64,000 bases of DNA from NCBI GenBank assembly GCA_949751835.1, contig CATKHK010000019.1:1-64000 (forward strand). The letters run 5' to 3'. This document shows, one piece after another, positions 34,644 to 45,227 of this stretch. Source of the DNA: Blepharisma japonicum. Taxonomy: Eukaryota > Ciliophora > Heterotrichea > Heterotrichida > Blepharismidae. The position numbers were made by a program, and so were the translations under genes. Each line of letters begins with the position of its first letter. Positions within the stretch are counted from its first letter, which is position 1. The notes under the pieces were generated by a model. The model saw nothing but the letters and a program-made list of their open reading frames with translations. It ran no database searches and was not told the origin of the DNA.

Positions 34644-34696
34644 TTGAAATAACTTTAAATTTATTTTAAAAACAAAAACTGAGTGGCTTATCAAAA

Positions 34697-36115
34697 ATGA
34701 AATGGACAAAACTCCCAGAAAGGCAAGATGATGCGCCTAGAGTTAAAAACCACACAGCAATTTTTTATGAAAATTCTTTATATATATACGCAGGATTCGA
34801 TGGAACTCGTCATCAAAATACTCTCCATGCATTAGATCTTAGAAATTATAATTGAACTCGTCCTACCACTTGTGGCCCCACCCCGCTCGCCCGAAATGGC
34901 CACACTGCAACCTTGTACGGTTCTGAAGTATATGTGATAGGTGGATGAAATGGAAATTTGCCTTATACAACTGAAGATATCTATGTACTAAACCTAAAAA
35001 CAATGTTTTGGGAAAAAATAATCCCATATGGAGAAGCTATGGTTGCATGTAACATGCATTCTGCTGACTTATATGAGGACAAAATTTATGTATTTAGAGG
35101 AGGCGATGGCAGCAATTATTTAAATGATCTACATAGTTTTGACGTTCCAAGGCGAGTATGAAGCAAAATTGATGCCCATGGCAATCACCCATCTGCCCGT
35201 GCTAATCATTCTTCCTGCATTCACAACCATCATTTGTATATTTTCGGAGGATGGAACGGAATAGAAAGGTTAAATGACTTATATGTGTTGGACCTAAAAT
35301 CATTAATATGATCTAGGCCGAGAACCCATGGAGAAATTCCATGTCCTCGGGCAGGAATGAGTTTAAACTCATTAAATGGGAAAATTTATTTGTTTGGCGG
35401 CTCAGGAGTATCATCAGCTTGCTATAGTGATTTGTACATTTTTGACCCAAAGACTTTGCTGTGATATGATATTCATACTAACCAAGATACCCCAACACCC
35501 AGAGCTGGGCACAGTTTTACAGTAATTTCATGCCGCGAGCTTTTGCTATTTGGAGGATCATGTGGAAATCAGTACCCAACAACATATTATATTTTAGACT
35601 TGGATCCACCCCCACAGCTTCAGCCAATTCCTCCTCCACAAGACCTTAGGCTCTATATCCGTTCATTATTCAATAACCAAAGCTTTAGTGACATAAAATT
35701 CATAGTAGAAGGCCGAGCTATTTATGCTCACAAAGTGATCATTACCATGCTTAGTGAGCCTTTTCAAGGAATGTTTGCATCTGGAATGAGGGAAACTCGT
35801 GAAGGGTCTATTGAAATCAAAGACATTAGTTATAGAACTTTCTTGATTTTATTGAAATATTTGTATACAGGAGAAGTAGAAATCAGTGCAGGAACCGAAG
35901 GGCAGCCACTTTCTACAGAAAACATTATTGAGATTATGCATGCGGCTGACAGATATCTAATAGAGCCTGTAATAATTGCATGTGAACATATGTTGATAGA
36001 AAGAGTGACCAATGAAAACGCAGAAATGATTAAAGGCTGTGTTGAAAATATCCACGCCGATAATATAAAATCATACTGCGATTGGAAGATTAGATATAAA
36101 ATGAATTTTAATTAA
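34697..36115 (+). CDS. Kelch-repeat BTB protein
   Basis: 472 aa, with at least five TGA codons at kelch positions that are Trp by pattern (GGW, NWTRP, VWSK). Residues about 1-300 hold five to six kelch repeats (YIYAGFDG, YVIGGWNGN, YVFRGGDG, YIFGGWNG, YLFGGSG, LFGGSCG), forming a propeller. A BTB/POZ domain follows at about 325-440 (FSDIKFIVEGRAIYAHKV, FQGMFASGMRET). BTB domains bind Cul3, so the protein may be a substrate adaptor, although the order kelch-then-BTB is the reverse of animal KLHL proteins and is common in protists and plants. Substrate unknown. Confidence 0.9.
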
Positions 36116-36151
36116 ACATTTTCTTTAATTCCATATTGTTTAAAACGGGTA

Positions 36152-36667
36152 ATGGATTCAAGCAAACAAGTAAGGATTTTCGGAGGTGTCATCACGATTC
36201 TTGCCATGCTTTATTATGCATATGAAATTTATCTCTATGCAACCAACTGGTACTCACTTGAGGATATTCAGAAAGACACAACCTGTGATGAAATCTATAC
36301 CCTGGAAATTTGACTTCTCTCACAAAACATTATTTGGCTTGCAGCTTTAGGACTACTGCTAATAGTGCTTGTAGTCCCGAATTTTTATAAGCTTTTGCTT
36401 TGCTTTCTGTATTTGATGGGGCCAGTTTATCTATCCTGGACTTTGGTTGCGATCGGCTATTACAGTTGGTTTCTTGCATGCTGTAAAAAAGAGCAAGATC
36501 AATGCACAGATTTTTACCCTTATCAAAACCCAGCTGGCTTTATAGCGCTGATCATAGTTTCCTTGGTATTTTCTGCGCTGATTACTCTTTATCTGCTATC
36601 TATAATCATCCAAGCACTTTGGAGCTATTTTAGAACAAGATATCAACAATATAGCCATCTTTTCTAA
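36152..36667 (+). CDS. Four-TM membrane protein, unknown
   Basis: 171 aa, with one TGA Trp (LEIWLLSQ). Four hydrophobic segments are visible at about 9-30, 58-80, 82-107 and 128-153. The loop between the first two is short and charged. A Cys-rich extramembrane stretch follows TM3 (LACCKKEQDQC). The C-terminus is short and basic/aromatic (RTRYQQYSHLF). A tetraspan-like topology is clear; no family or function is recognised. The ATG at 36152 is supported by TM1 lying directly downstream. Confidence 0.7.
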
Positions 36668-36718
36668 ATAAATTAGTTATTGTAATGAATTAAACAAAAA
36701 CGTATAGGATAATCATCT

Positions 36719-37864
36719 TTATTTAGAAGCTGACAAGTATTTTATTGTATGATTTACAACGTCGTAGCCTGTATTTAGTGATGATTTCTGTCAGGCTTCG
36801 TCACTCGGACAGAACATTTCTACAAGGCTTTGCTTAGTCTTATGGTTTAAGTAACTTTCACTATAAAAAGAAGATAATTCTTTTTTTGAGAAATTTTCTA
36901 CCGCATGATTTCCATTATGTCAAATAGCCTCGTCTCTGATGCTTAAAAATGTTTTGTATAGCGGAGCTGTCCCAATTTCCAAAACAAAAGCTATCCATTT
37001 TCCATCAATTCTTTTGGTTTCTTTCAGTCCTGATATAATCAATCCGGCATCCTTGCCGCTGAAAAGACTTTGAAAGTCAACTCTGTTTTCACCGAAAATT
37101 GCAACAGTCGCAATTTTAGATTCTTGATCAGTAACAACAAATGTTTCTTGCCCAGGGTCTCCTAATCCAGTATGGAAATCAATGTGTATTACTCCCTCAG
37201 AATCTGTAGGCACAAATTCATATATTTTTTCCTGGAGTAATTTCAATTCGATTTCCATGCTTTTTCCTCCATACTGTACTCCTCGACTTTTGAAGCGCTG
37301 CCCAAACATCATAGCATAACTGAATTTATCCCTCCCATATTTCCAAAAATAATACCCTATTTTAGCACCATCATATAAGTTTGATAATCTAGGGGATTGC
37401 GGATTAATAATCTCGTCAGTATCTAAATAAATTGATTTGGCTTCTTTAAACCTTGGATCTGTTTTCTGCCTTTCTAAAAGCCCTGGAAAATCTGAAATAA
37501 AGTTTCTATTCAAGTCAATGTTGTTTACATTGACTCGTCGAAGCCAAGCTGCTCCTCATGGATTTATAGCATGAGCCATTATAATTCCTACATTTTCTGG
37601 GATCTGGAAGCTTCCATCTACAATTTTCTTTAAAATATGAGATTGAACAGCACTGCCATAGAAAAGCTCAACACCATGTGTCCCGCTTGTGAGGAGAAGT
37701 CATTTCTTAGGAGATCCTTTGTGTATTTTTAAGAAATCGGTGGAAAGAGGTCTTCCGGTAGAATCTATGTAAGGAAGCTCATAGCTAGACTTTTGGACTC
37801 TTTGTGAAAGCCTACTTGACTGATTTAGAAACAATTCTCTGCATTTTTGGTATGTTCGATTCAT
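36719..37864 (-). CDS. M14-like zinc carboxypeptidase (DUF2817 type)
   Basis: 381 aa, with at least four TGA Trp codons (KKWLL, NPWGAAW, AIWHN, EAWQK). Zinc ligands of the M14 fold are visible: THGVELF (His and Glu, near 75) and HIDFHTG (second His, near 220). An NNIDLNRNF segment matches the M14 substrate-binding DLNRN motif. The general-base Glu lies in FVLEIGT near 300. Family members cleave C-terminal residues from proteins or peptides; the DUF2817 group is poorly characterised. No secretion signal was recognised. The stop lies 51 bp from the convergent four-TM gene. Confidence 0.8.
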
Positions 37865-38464
37865 ATTTTATCTGTGAGTAAATAGTGAGTCTGAATGATT
37901 AGAAAAGCATAAAATTATTGCAATTTACAGATCTTTAATTATTGCTAGGTGAGACATATCCATAAGATAATTTAAGAGATAAATAGCATCAGGAAAAATT
38001 GCTATAATAATAAATTCAGATTTATATCTATTAAGCATCACTCTATAAAATCAGCTATCGCCTACTAAATTATTACAAATATAAACAAGATGTGTTTTTG
38101 AGCAATTAAAAATGAATTTTTGAAGCTTGAATTTTTAAATCTAGCAGACGCTATTGAACTTTCAATGAATTTCCATCGAGATTCAAGTCACTTTCCTACT
38201 CGATTATACTAGAAAAGATGCTATTTAGGGCATATATACTAATTTACAAAATAAAAAATTTTATAATGAGCATTTAGGTTCTTTTTTCTCGTGGATTTTT
38301 ATTATAAAATATTGCATTTAAAGATTTAACATTTATAAAAATTAAGCTATTATGCTATCTCGTAACATTCTAGACAAATACATAAATATTATTTAATCTT
38401 AATAATGCTATAGTAGGTATTAAAAAATGTAAGTAATGGTTTTAGCCTTAAAGATTTGAATAAA
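37865..38464. other. Divergent intergenic region, carboxypeptidase / kinase
   Basis: 600 bp of AT-rich DNA between two divergent starts, among the longer gaps in the window. No open frame, RNA gene or clear inverted repeat was seen. Both promoters are presumed here. Confidence 0.5.
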
Positions 38465-39853
38465 ATGAAAAGCGATTTAATAAGTCAAAAGCTATTTGGA
38501 TATATTTTAAAGCCAGATTCGCCGAATGACAAAAACCAAAACTCATCAGCACTAAATACCTCCAATAAAAATATTAGGCCTGTAACAGCAGCAAACGTAG
38601 CTAATCATGAAAATCAATGAGTTTTCAATTGCATCAAAAGGCCAAGGCATGTCAGCTCAGTTATTGCTGCGAACCCTAATAAATTGCCTACCAATAAAGA
38701 AATCAATAATTTTCTCACATATATTTTTAAAGAACGGAAAGAAGATGAAGCAGCCCTACCAAAGCCAACTCCAGCTAAAAAAGGCAATTTTATTCGGCCA
38801 AGAACAGCTAGTTGTACAACAATGAAAAATGTTTTTAAAGCATCTCCAATCATTAAATCTCCTTCAGCACTCGTAATAGCTCCATGCGCTAGCCAAAAAG
38901 AAAGTTTCACTACTAATCAAACTGATATAGAAGACAAAAAAATTGATAGTCCTGTAGTATCAAAGCTCGCATTTCACCGCATAAATTTAGATAGTCAAGT
39001 ACGAAAAACTCTTCGAATAAAAGATGCCAATGACGATGGAACTCTAGAAGATTATTTCATAGGAAGTGAAATCGGCAAAGGTGCTTATGCAGTTGTAAAA
39101 CTTGGGATAAGCAAAGCAAATAGTAAAAAAGTTGCTATAAAAGTATATGAAAAAATCAACTTATTAGACTCAAATAAGAAGAAAAATGTACAAAGGGAAA
39201 TTCGAATTTTGAGTAAGCTAAATCACCCATCTATTGTAAAATTATATGAAACTATAGAGACACCAAGGAGTATAAATTTGATATTAGAGTATGTGCCGGG
39301 ATGCTCATTGCAAGAATTTGTCAAAAGAAGGGCGAGTAGAAGACTAGAGGAAGGCGAAGCCAGAAGAATTTTTAAACAAATAATGGAAGGAATTGCGTAT
39401 TTTCATTCGAAAAATATAAGTCATAGAGATATCAAGCTTGAAAATGTTTTAATAGACCAAAACCAACAAATTAAGCTTATTGATTTTGGATTTGGTGTTT
39501 ATATCCCAGAAACTCGCAGAGTAAAATTATTTTGTGGAACTCCAAGTTATATGGCTCCTGAAATTGTCATGAAAAAAGAGCACCTTAGTCAGCCAGCTGA
39601 TATTTGGGCTGCTGGAGTGCTGCTATATGTGCTTCTTGCAGGCATTTTTCCATTTAGAGCTCCACATCACAAAGAGCTCTATCAAAAAATTCAAAAAGGC
39701 TCCTTTTCTATGCCAGAAAATATTTCGTTAGAAGCAAAACATTTAATCCACAAAATGCTAAATTATGACCCACAGCAGCGAATTTCTGCTGGGAATGCCT
39801 TGCAAGAGCCATGGCTACAAATGAGTAACTACGAGTCAAAAAAATTAAAATAA
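38465..39853 (+). CDS. Serine/threonine kinase, CAMK/SNF1-MARK-like
   Basis: 462 aa. The first 190 residues are basic, Ser-rich and disordered, with one TGA Trp (ENQWVF). The kinase domain (about 195-450) has IGKGAYAVVKLG (nucleotide loop), VAIKVY (Lys), HRDIKLENV, DFGFGV, a GTPSYMAPE activation segment and DIWAAGVLLYVLLAG. The IKLEN and PADIWAAGVLLY patterns are typical of CAMK-group and SNF1/MARK kinases. No UBA or regulatory tail is seen. The ATG at 38465 extends the frame through the in-frame TGA; a shorter product would need a non-ATG start. Substrate unknown. Confidence 0.9.
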
Positions 39854-39941
39854 TTTGTTTTTTATCGATTACATTATAATAAAAGTTGGTGATAATAATC
39901 TCATGCCTAGTATCTTGATTTATTAATCTGTATGTTTGCAC

Positions 39942-42029
39942 CTAATATGGTGAGTCTTCGAGATCTCCAAATTGGTCACCTGCGATATCAGACAGATCTG
40001 GCACGTTTACGGAAATTTGTTTATGGGTTCTATTCTTAAGGGAATTAATTAAAAACATTTCTCTATATCTCATAGAAGCTGGAAGTGCAGTCTTCTGGCT
40101 AACTTCTTCTTCGCTTTCTTCTTGAATAAACTCTAGCTTAGAGATGCTTTTGTCTAAGTCTGTTTCAACATATAATTTTTCAGCTTTTTCTGCGATTGAT
40201 TCTCTCTTGAATTTTGGCTCATTTCTTCCAATAATATTTTGTAGAGAAAAATGCTCAAAATGGTTGGCAACTTTACGCTTCCTCTCTATTTTTTTCGTGA
40301 GCTTATCGTTCAAATTAATGTAGGTGCCTCATCTGTACTTATCCTTATCAGCCATCTGCGCGATTTTGTTCCTATCAAGCTGAAATAAATAGAGATCACA
40401 GTCACGAGCTATATGTCCTAGTGTTGCACATAAATAGCATCTAACTCCAAGTGCTGAAAGATCTTCTTTACATTCTTTTATTAGTAGCTCTGTAATTTCT
40501 TTTTCTCTAGGTCTTGATATAAACATCCTCATCAGTGCAGACCTACTTAAAGACAGCAATTCACTATAAGCTAAACACCGAGCGGAAGCACTTCTTATAG
40601 AATCCAAAAAAAAAGAAATTTCTCCAAAATATTTTCCTTTTTTAAGTTCTTTAAAAACAGTTCGAGTAGCTTCATGATAAATTTCAACAATTCCCATTTG
40701 TAAAAAGTACACGTCATTGCTCATTTCTCCTTCTTTAAAAAGTAAATCATCAGGAGCATGAACTTTGATTTCTAAGTTTCTCCCCAAAGCCCTTAAAAAG
40801 CTTGCAGCGTAATTGCCAAATGCTGGGCAATCATTTAGGGCCTGTCCACGAGTTTGTATATAAATTTCGTCTTTTAACTGAGAACTTAAACAATTGAGTA
40901 ACTCTTCATCATTAAATTTATTTTTGCTGCTTTTTTTTAGATAAGTAATATACTCTGATATTCGCCCTCGAAGCAGCTTTGGGACATCTTTTCTGTACAT
41001 AAATTTTCGAAGCTGGTCTTGGATATTTTCTCAGTACTTAGACTCAGCTGTTTGCTTACCTATAATGGTCTGGAGGTTTCCTATTAAATATCCAAATAAG
41101 AAGCATTCAAAAAACATAGTCGTCATTGCATTTATCATTTGTAAAGGCGAAGAAATGAAGAAGCTTCCATAGCCACATGAGGTCATGGTTAGCACAGCGT
41201 AAAAAAGCATAAAAAGGTATCTATCACCTACAGATTCTTTTCTTGATACTCAAAGGTCGCCGTAATGCAATAACGCATCTTTGTAAAATACATATGTGAT
41301 ACAGCTGACTCAATGCGCTCACAAAACAGCGACTAAAAAAAACCTTCCAATTTGAACAATTGCTATAAATTTTGGACTTGATAAAGAGCCTTCAACCAGG
41401 TACATGATTTTTTTCATCTTGGCAATCCTTACGAGCTTAAGGAGCCATATATAATTTAAAACTTTAGAAGTTATTATATCTTTTAACTGTATTTCTTCGT
41501 CTGGCTCAAAAATGTCTTCAAGAAAATACATAAAATTAGGGGACAGAGTAAAAAAATCCAAGATAAACCAGCTTTTCATATAATTTAGGCTGATAGATTT
41601 TCTATTAATAATATATTCACCGTAAAGATAGTAAGCTGTATTAAGCTGGATAAAGATATCTAAAGAATATAAAATTTCTGTAGTGAATATAGCACTAAGT
41701 ACAGCATGATTTGGCATAGGATTGAATGACAAAATAAAAGGAATTATTATGCATTGATAAGTAGTTATAGTGAGGATCAAAACATCTCAGACAACTCTAA
41801 AAAAATTATCAGGGTCAAACACTTTTATAATTTGGTGACTTTTCTCTAAATTTCCAGATTCTTTTCTATGGAAAAATACTTCTGTTTTTCGTTTTTTTGC
41901 CCTTTCAAAGTTTTTAAGAGATTCTGGCTCATGAAGCTCGAGTAATTGCACATGATTTAGAATGGATAAAGTTGGTCAAGTTCGAGTTATTCCTGGACTT
42001 GTCTCTCTTGTCCGATTATATTCTTTCAT
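39942..42029 (-). CDS. Cyclic-nucleotide-binding-domain cation channel
   Basis: 695 aa, with several TGA Trp codons (RTWPT, VVWDV, VLWAHW, DLWVS). Six TM helices span about 80-330. The pore has TSCGYGS near 285, in place of the canonical TVGYGD, so selectivity may differ from strict K+ channels; HCN channels also vary here. A CNBD occupies about 421-508 with the phosphate-binding-cassette pattern FGEISFFLDS...RSASARC. Directly after it lies a CCHC zinc knuckle, CYLCATLGHIARDC (about 530). cAMP or cGMP gating is expected, and a guanylyl cyclase is encoded 15 kb away. The start ATG follows an in-frame TAA. Confidence 0.9.
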
Positions 42030-42745
42030 TTATTAGCATTTAAATTATACAAGGGCCTGCTGTAAATCGAAGTTTCATTCTTTTGGATAGGATACATATA
42101 AGAAATGAATAATATTTTACGAAAGAATATATGCACATAACCCAATAATTTCCAAAATATTTTATTTGTTAAATTTTGCTCCATCCGCTTAAAATTTCAC
42201 ATAAAAAATTATTATTTAGAAAAATGTCAGAGAAATAGCAGTAAATATACATTTTGATGAACTGCTATGCAATAATTATGATAAAGTCAATAAATTCATG
42301 AAGAGGATTAGAAAAATTTAATTTTTATACTAATTAGGATAGCGTATTAAGGTTAAAAATAATTCAGATTTTATAATATAAGTAAATTTATGTTTTATAT
42401 ATGCTATTGCCTATTTAAGGCTTGAAAATTTTTAAGAAGCCAGCATTATGATATTCATTAGTTTTTATCTATTGTATTAATATATTAAGAAATAATAATA
42501 CAATTAATTCCGTTTTCTTATATATATACAATTTTTAATATTCGAGAAACACCCGATTTTGTGGGGCTTTTCTCACAAAATCAGGAGTTTCCAACTGCCT
42601 AAATGTGAATAAATAATATATACATTGATTAAAATTAGCTGAGCTCATTCTTAGCTTATAAATATTACAATAAATTATTTAAAAAGCATTATTTATATTT
42701 AAATTCTTAAAATTATATTTGATGTGTTTATTAATCTTAAAAATT
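42030..42745. other. Divergent intergenic region with hairpin
   Basis: 716 bp of AT-rich DNA upstream of two divergent genes. The only structure seen is the GC-richer inverted repeat at 42546-42591, described separately. No coding frame was found apart from a few codons upstream of the prefoldin start. Confidence 0.5.
42546..42591. repeat. Imperfect 18-bp inverted repeat (hairpin)
   Basis: Left arm GAAACACCCGATTTTGTG (42546-42563), a 10-nt loop, then right arm CACAAAATCAGGAGTTTC (42574-42591). The arms match in 16 of 18 positions. Placement 155 bp upstream of a gene and the GC-rich text in an AT-rich gap make it stand out. It could be a regulatory hairpin, a small-RNA precursor or a remnant of a short inverted-repeat element. 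Confidence 0.6.
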
Positions 42746-43252
42746 ATGGAAGACAATCAAAAAAATTTAGAAATCTTGGAAGGTGCAATTAATCGATACA
42801 ATGATGTAATACAGATCATCCACGAACTTCCAAATAAGCTTGACCATGAAATTATGGTGCCTTTAGGAAAAGTTGGTTTTGTTAAAGGAAAAATTGTGCA
42901 TACAAATGAGATATGGGTAAATATTGGGAAAGATACTTTTATTAAGACTACAACAATTGGCTGCGATGGAATTATTGAGAGGAAAATTAAAGGTATAGAA
43001 TATACAGCAATCCAAGAAGAAATAAAAAGATACAAGCCGAAGGAAATTGAAAATAAATCAATTGAAGACGTATTCAAAAGAATCAAAGAGCTAGAAATAG
43101 AAGAAAAAGGTGGGAAATCTGACCAAGAAGATTTGACGGTTGGGAAAATAGTTGAAAGAAATCCTATTGAAGAAAGTCAAATTGAAGAAGTAAAAAAGCC
43201 TGAAAAATTGTCAAAATTTAAGCAAGAAATGAATAAAAAAAGATCATCATAA
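42746..43252 (+). CDS. URI-type prefoldin-like subunit
   Basis: 168 aa from the ATG at 42746. The N-terminal 90 residues match the prefoldin alpha domain of URI: helix, then MVPLGKVGFVKGKIVHTNE, VNIGKDTFIKTTT, and a second helix (TAIQEEIKRYK). URI acts with R2TP/RPAP3 in assembly of RNA polymerases and other complexes. The C-terminal 70 residues are Glu/Lys-rich and disordered, shorter than in animal URI. An in-frame ATG at 42722 could add eight hydrophobic residues (MCLLILKI), but 42746 gives a better family start. No introns; Trp is TGG. Confidence 0.75.
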   Translation: MEDNQKNLEILEGAINRYNDVIQIIHELPNKLDHEIMVPLGKVGFVKGKIVHTNEIWVNIGKDTFIKTTTIGCDGIIERKIKGIEYTAIQEEIKRYKPKEIENKSIEDVFKRIKELEIEEKGGKSDQEDLTVGKIVERNPIEESQIEEVKKPEKLSKFKQEMNKKRSS

Positions 43253-43315
43253 ACAATTTTGCTTAATTTTTCCTTAAAATTCCATACGTTTTATCATGGT
43301 GCCATAAAAATAAAA

Positions 43316-43870
43316 ATGATTACAAACAAATATACTTTTTCAGAAAAGGCTGATCTTGAAAGGAGTTTACGTATAAAATCTCGAGGTTCAGGATCTCGCG
43401 AGACTAGAAATTACAAAAATTTTAAAAAATATTCAGCAATTGCAATCTCTCCAAGTATGTCAACAAAAGAAAGTTTAATATGCAGTTTCCAAAATCAGAG
43501 TATTGAATCTATTTCTGGGCATGCATGTCGGACTAAGCCCCCTCGTGTACCTCCACTTATAACTAAAACAATTTTTCAGCAAAAATCCAAGGAGAAAAGT
43601 GAAAGAGGTGCGTTTACTCAAGCCGATGATTTCTTTTTTCTTAATCAATACAGGTAATTTTTAGTCAGAAAAATCGAAATAATTAAATCTCGGCAATTCT
43701 TCAGCTCAAAGTCGCCTTTTTGATTCCAAGATGGGATTTTTTTTAATATTTCAACAAAAAGATCAAGTAATTCCAATCGCTGCTTGCATATAGAAGATTT
43801 AATTCCTAAGGATATTAAAAGATCAGATTTTGCGAAATGGGTAAACTGTATGACTGAAAATAGAAACTAA
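43316..43870 (+). CDS. Unknown basic protein with one tiny intron
   Basis: 179 aa after removing a 15-nt intron (43654-43668, GTAATTTTTAGTCAG); unspliced, the frame would stop at the TAA spanning the donor. One Trp is TGA (SPFWFQ) and one is TGG. It is rich in Ser, Lys and Arg and lacks membrane segments. The last third is mixed and looks folded (CLHIEDLIPKDIKRSDFAKW). No domain is recognised. It ends 15 bp from the convergent acyl-CoA dehydrogenase. The frame crossing a canonical intron with Trp codons after it supports reality. Confidence 0.65.
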
Positions 43871-43885
43871 TTACCATGTAAATTT

Positions 43886-45088
43886 TTAATCTTTATGATG
43901 TTTAATCATAACTGACTTTGCAATAATTGTTCTTCTGATTTCGGATGTTCCACCTCCAATTTCATATAGCTTCGCATCTCTTAAAATTCTCCCAAGAGGG
44001 CATTCATTAATGTAGCCGTATCCACCTAAGATCTGGATAGCTTGCAAAGCCATTTGTGTTCCTTGTTCTGCATTAAAAAGAAACACTGAGGCGCAATCTT
44101 CATTTAAGGAAGTTCCATTATCGCATGATTTTGCAATTGTATAAAGATAAATACGTGATGCATTTAATGCAGTGTAAATATCAGCGATTTTTGATTGAAT
44201 TAGTTGGAAATGACCTATTTTTTCCCCAAATTGTTTGCGAACTCCTACATAAGGCAAAACAACGTCATAAGCAGCTTGCATTAAACCGACAGGGCCAGCA
44301 GCTAATAAAAGCCTTTCAAAATTAAGACCCTTCATAAGTATGTAGACACCTTCATTTAAAGGTCCTAATAAATTTTCTTCTGGCACAAATACATTATCGA
44401 AGGTTAATTCACCAGTTCCACTGCCTCTCATGCCAAGCTTATTCATTTTTTGGGCGCAATTAAAACCTTTAAAATCTTTTTCTACAATAAGTGCAGAAAT
44501 CCCTCTTTTTCCTTTAACTGGATCAGTTTTTGCATAAACAATTATATAGTCTCCATATGGCCCGTTAGTGATCCACATTTTTGAGCCATTTAATAAAAAT
44601 CCGCCATCAACTTTTTCTGCTTTTGTGACCATGCTTGTCACATCACTTCCTGCTCCAGTCTCAGTCATAGCTAATCCGCCTATTTTTGTCCCATCGCAAA
44701 GCCCAGGCAAGTATTTTTTCTTTTGTTGTTCATTTCCATGGAGAACCATTTGATTGATGCATAAATTACTATGAGCAATATAGCTTAAGCCAATAGACCC
44801 TGATCCTCTACTGATTTCTTCTGCTATAATAACATGGTCTAAGTATCCTAAGCCAGATCCTCCATATTCATGAGCTGCAGTCACTCCTAATAATCCTAAT
44901 TCTCCTAATTTCGGCCAAAGTGAACGATAATCACAAGAGTCAGTTTTATCGATTTCATATGCAATTGGCGCAATATGCTGCTGTGAAAACCGATAAACCA
45001 TTTCTTTTAATTGCCTTTGCTCCTCTGATAATAGAAGATTTGAGGCTGAAAATCTTCTGATAAGAATTGATCCACACCGTTGAAGCAT
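43886..45088 (-). CDS. IVD: Isovaleryl-CoA dehydrogenase, mitochondrial
   Basis: 400 aa, close to the family length. The Arg-rich, Ser-rich N-terminus (MLQRCGSILIRRFSAS) looks like a mitochondrial targeting peptide. Acyl-CoA dehydrogenase signatures follow: MTETGAGSDVTSM (FAD/substrate), WITNGPYGDYIIVYAKTD, and the C-terminal GGYGYINECPLGRILRDAKLYEIGGGTSEI. The segment LNFERLLLAAGPVGLMQAAYD matches the IVD region whose Glu is the catalytic base, unlike most acyl-CoA dehydrogenases, where it lies in the YEIGGGT region. It oxidises isovaleryl-CoA in leucine breakdown, passing electrons to ETF. All Trp codons are TGG and there are no introns. Confidence 0.93.
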   Translation of the reverse strand: MLQRCGSILIRRFSASNLLLSEEQRQLKEMVYRFSQQHIAPIAYEIDKTDSCDYRSLWPKLGELGLLGVTAAHEYGGSGLGYLDHVIIAEEISRGSGSIGLSYIAHSNLCINQMVLHGNEQQKKKYLPGLCDGTKIGGLAMTETGAGSDVTSMVTKAEKVDGGFLLNGSKMWITNGPYGDYIIVYAKTDPVKGKRGISALIVEKDFKGFNCAQKMNKLGMRGSGTGELTFDNVFVPEENLLGPLNEGVYILMKGLNFERLLLAAGPVGLMQAAYDVVLPYVGVRKQFGEKIGHFQLIQSKIADIYTALNASRIYLYTIAKSCDNGTSLNEDCASVFLFNAEQGTQMALQAIQILGGYGYINECPLGRILRDAKLYEIGGGTSEIRRTIIAKSVMIKHHKD

Positions 45089-45227
45089 TTTTATTCTTAA
45101 ATCATTGAAAATTAAACTTTTAATTTAGCAAAAAATTTAAGCTGAATATATTAATTTATATTTTCAATACAATTATTTAAAGTTTTAAATTATTTTTATC
45201 CTTGAAATTTAGCTATAAATTCCTTTG

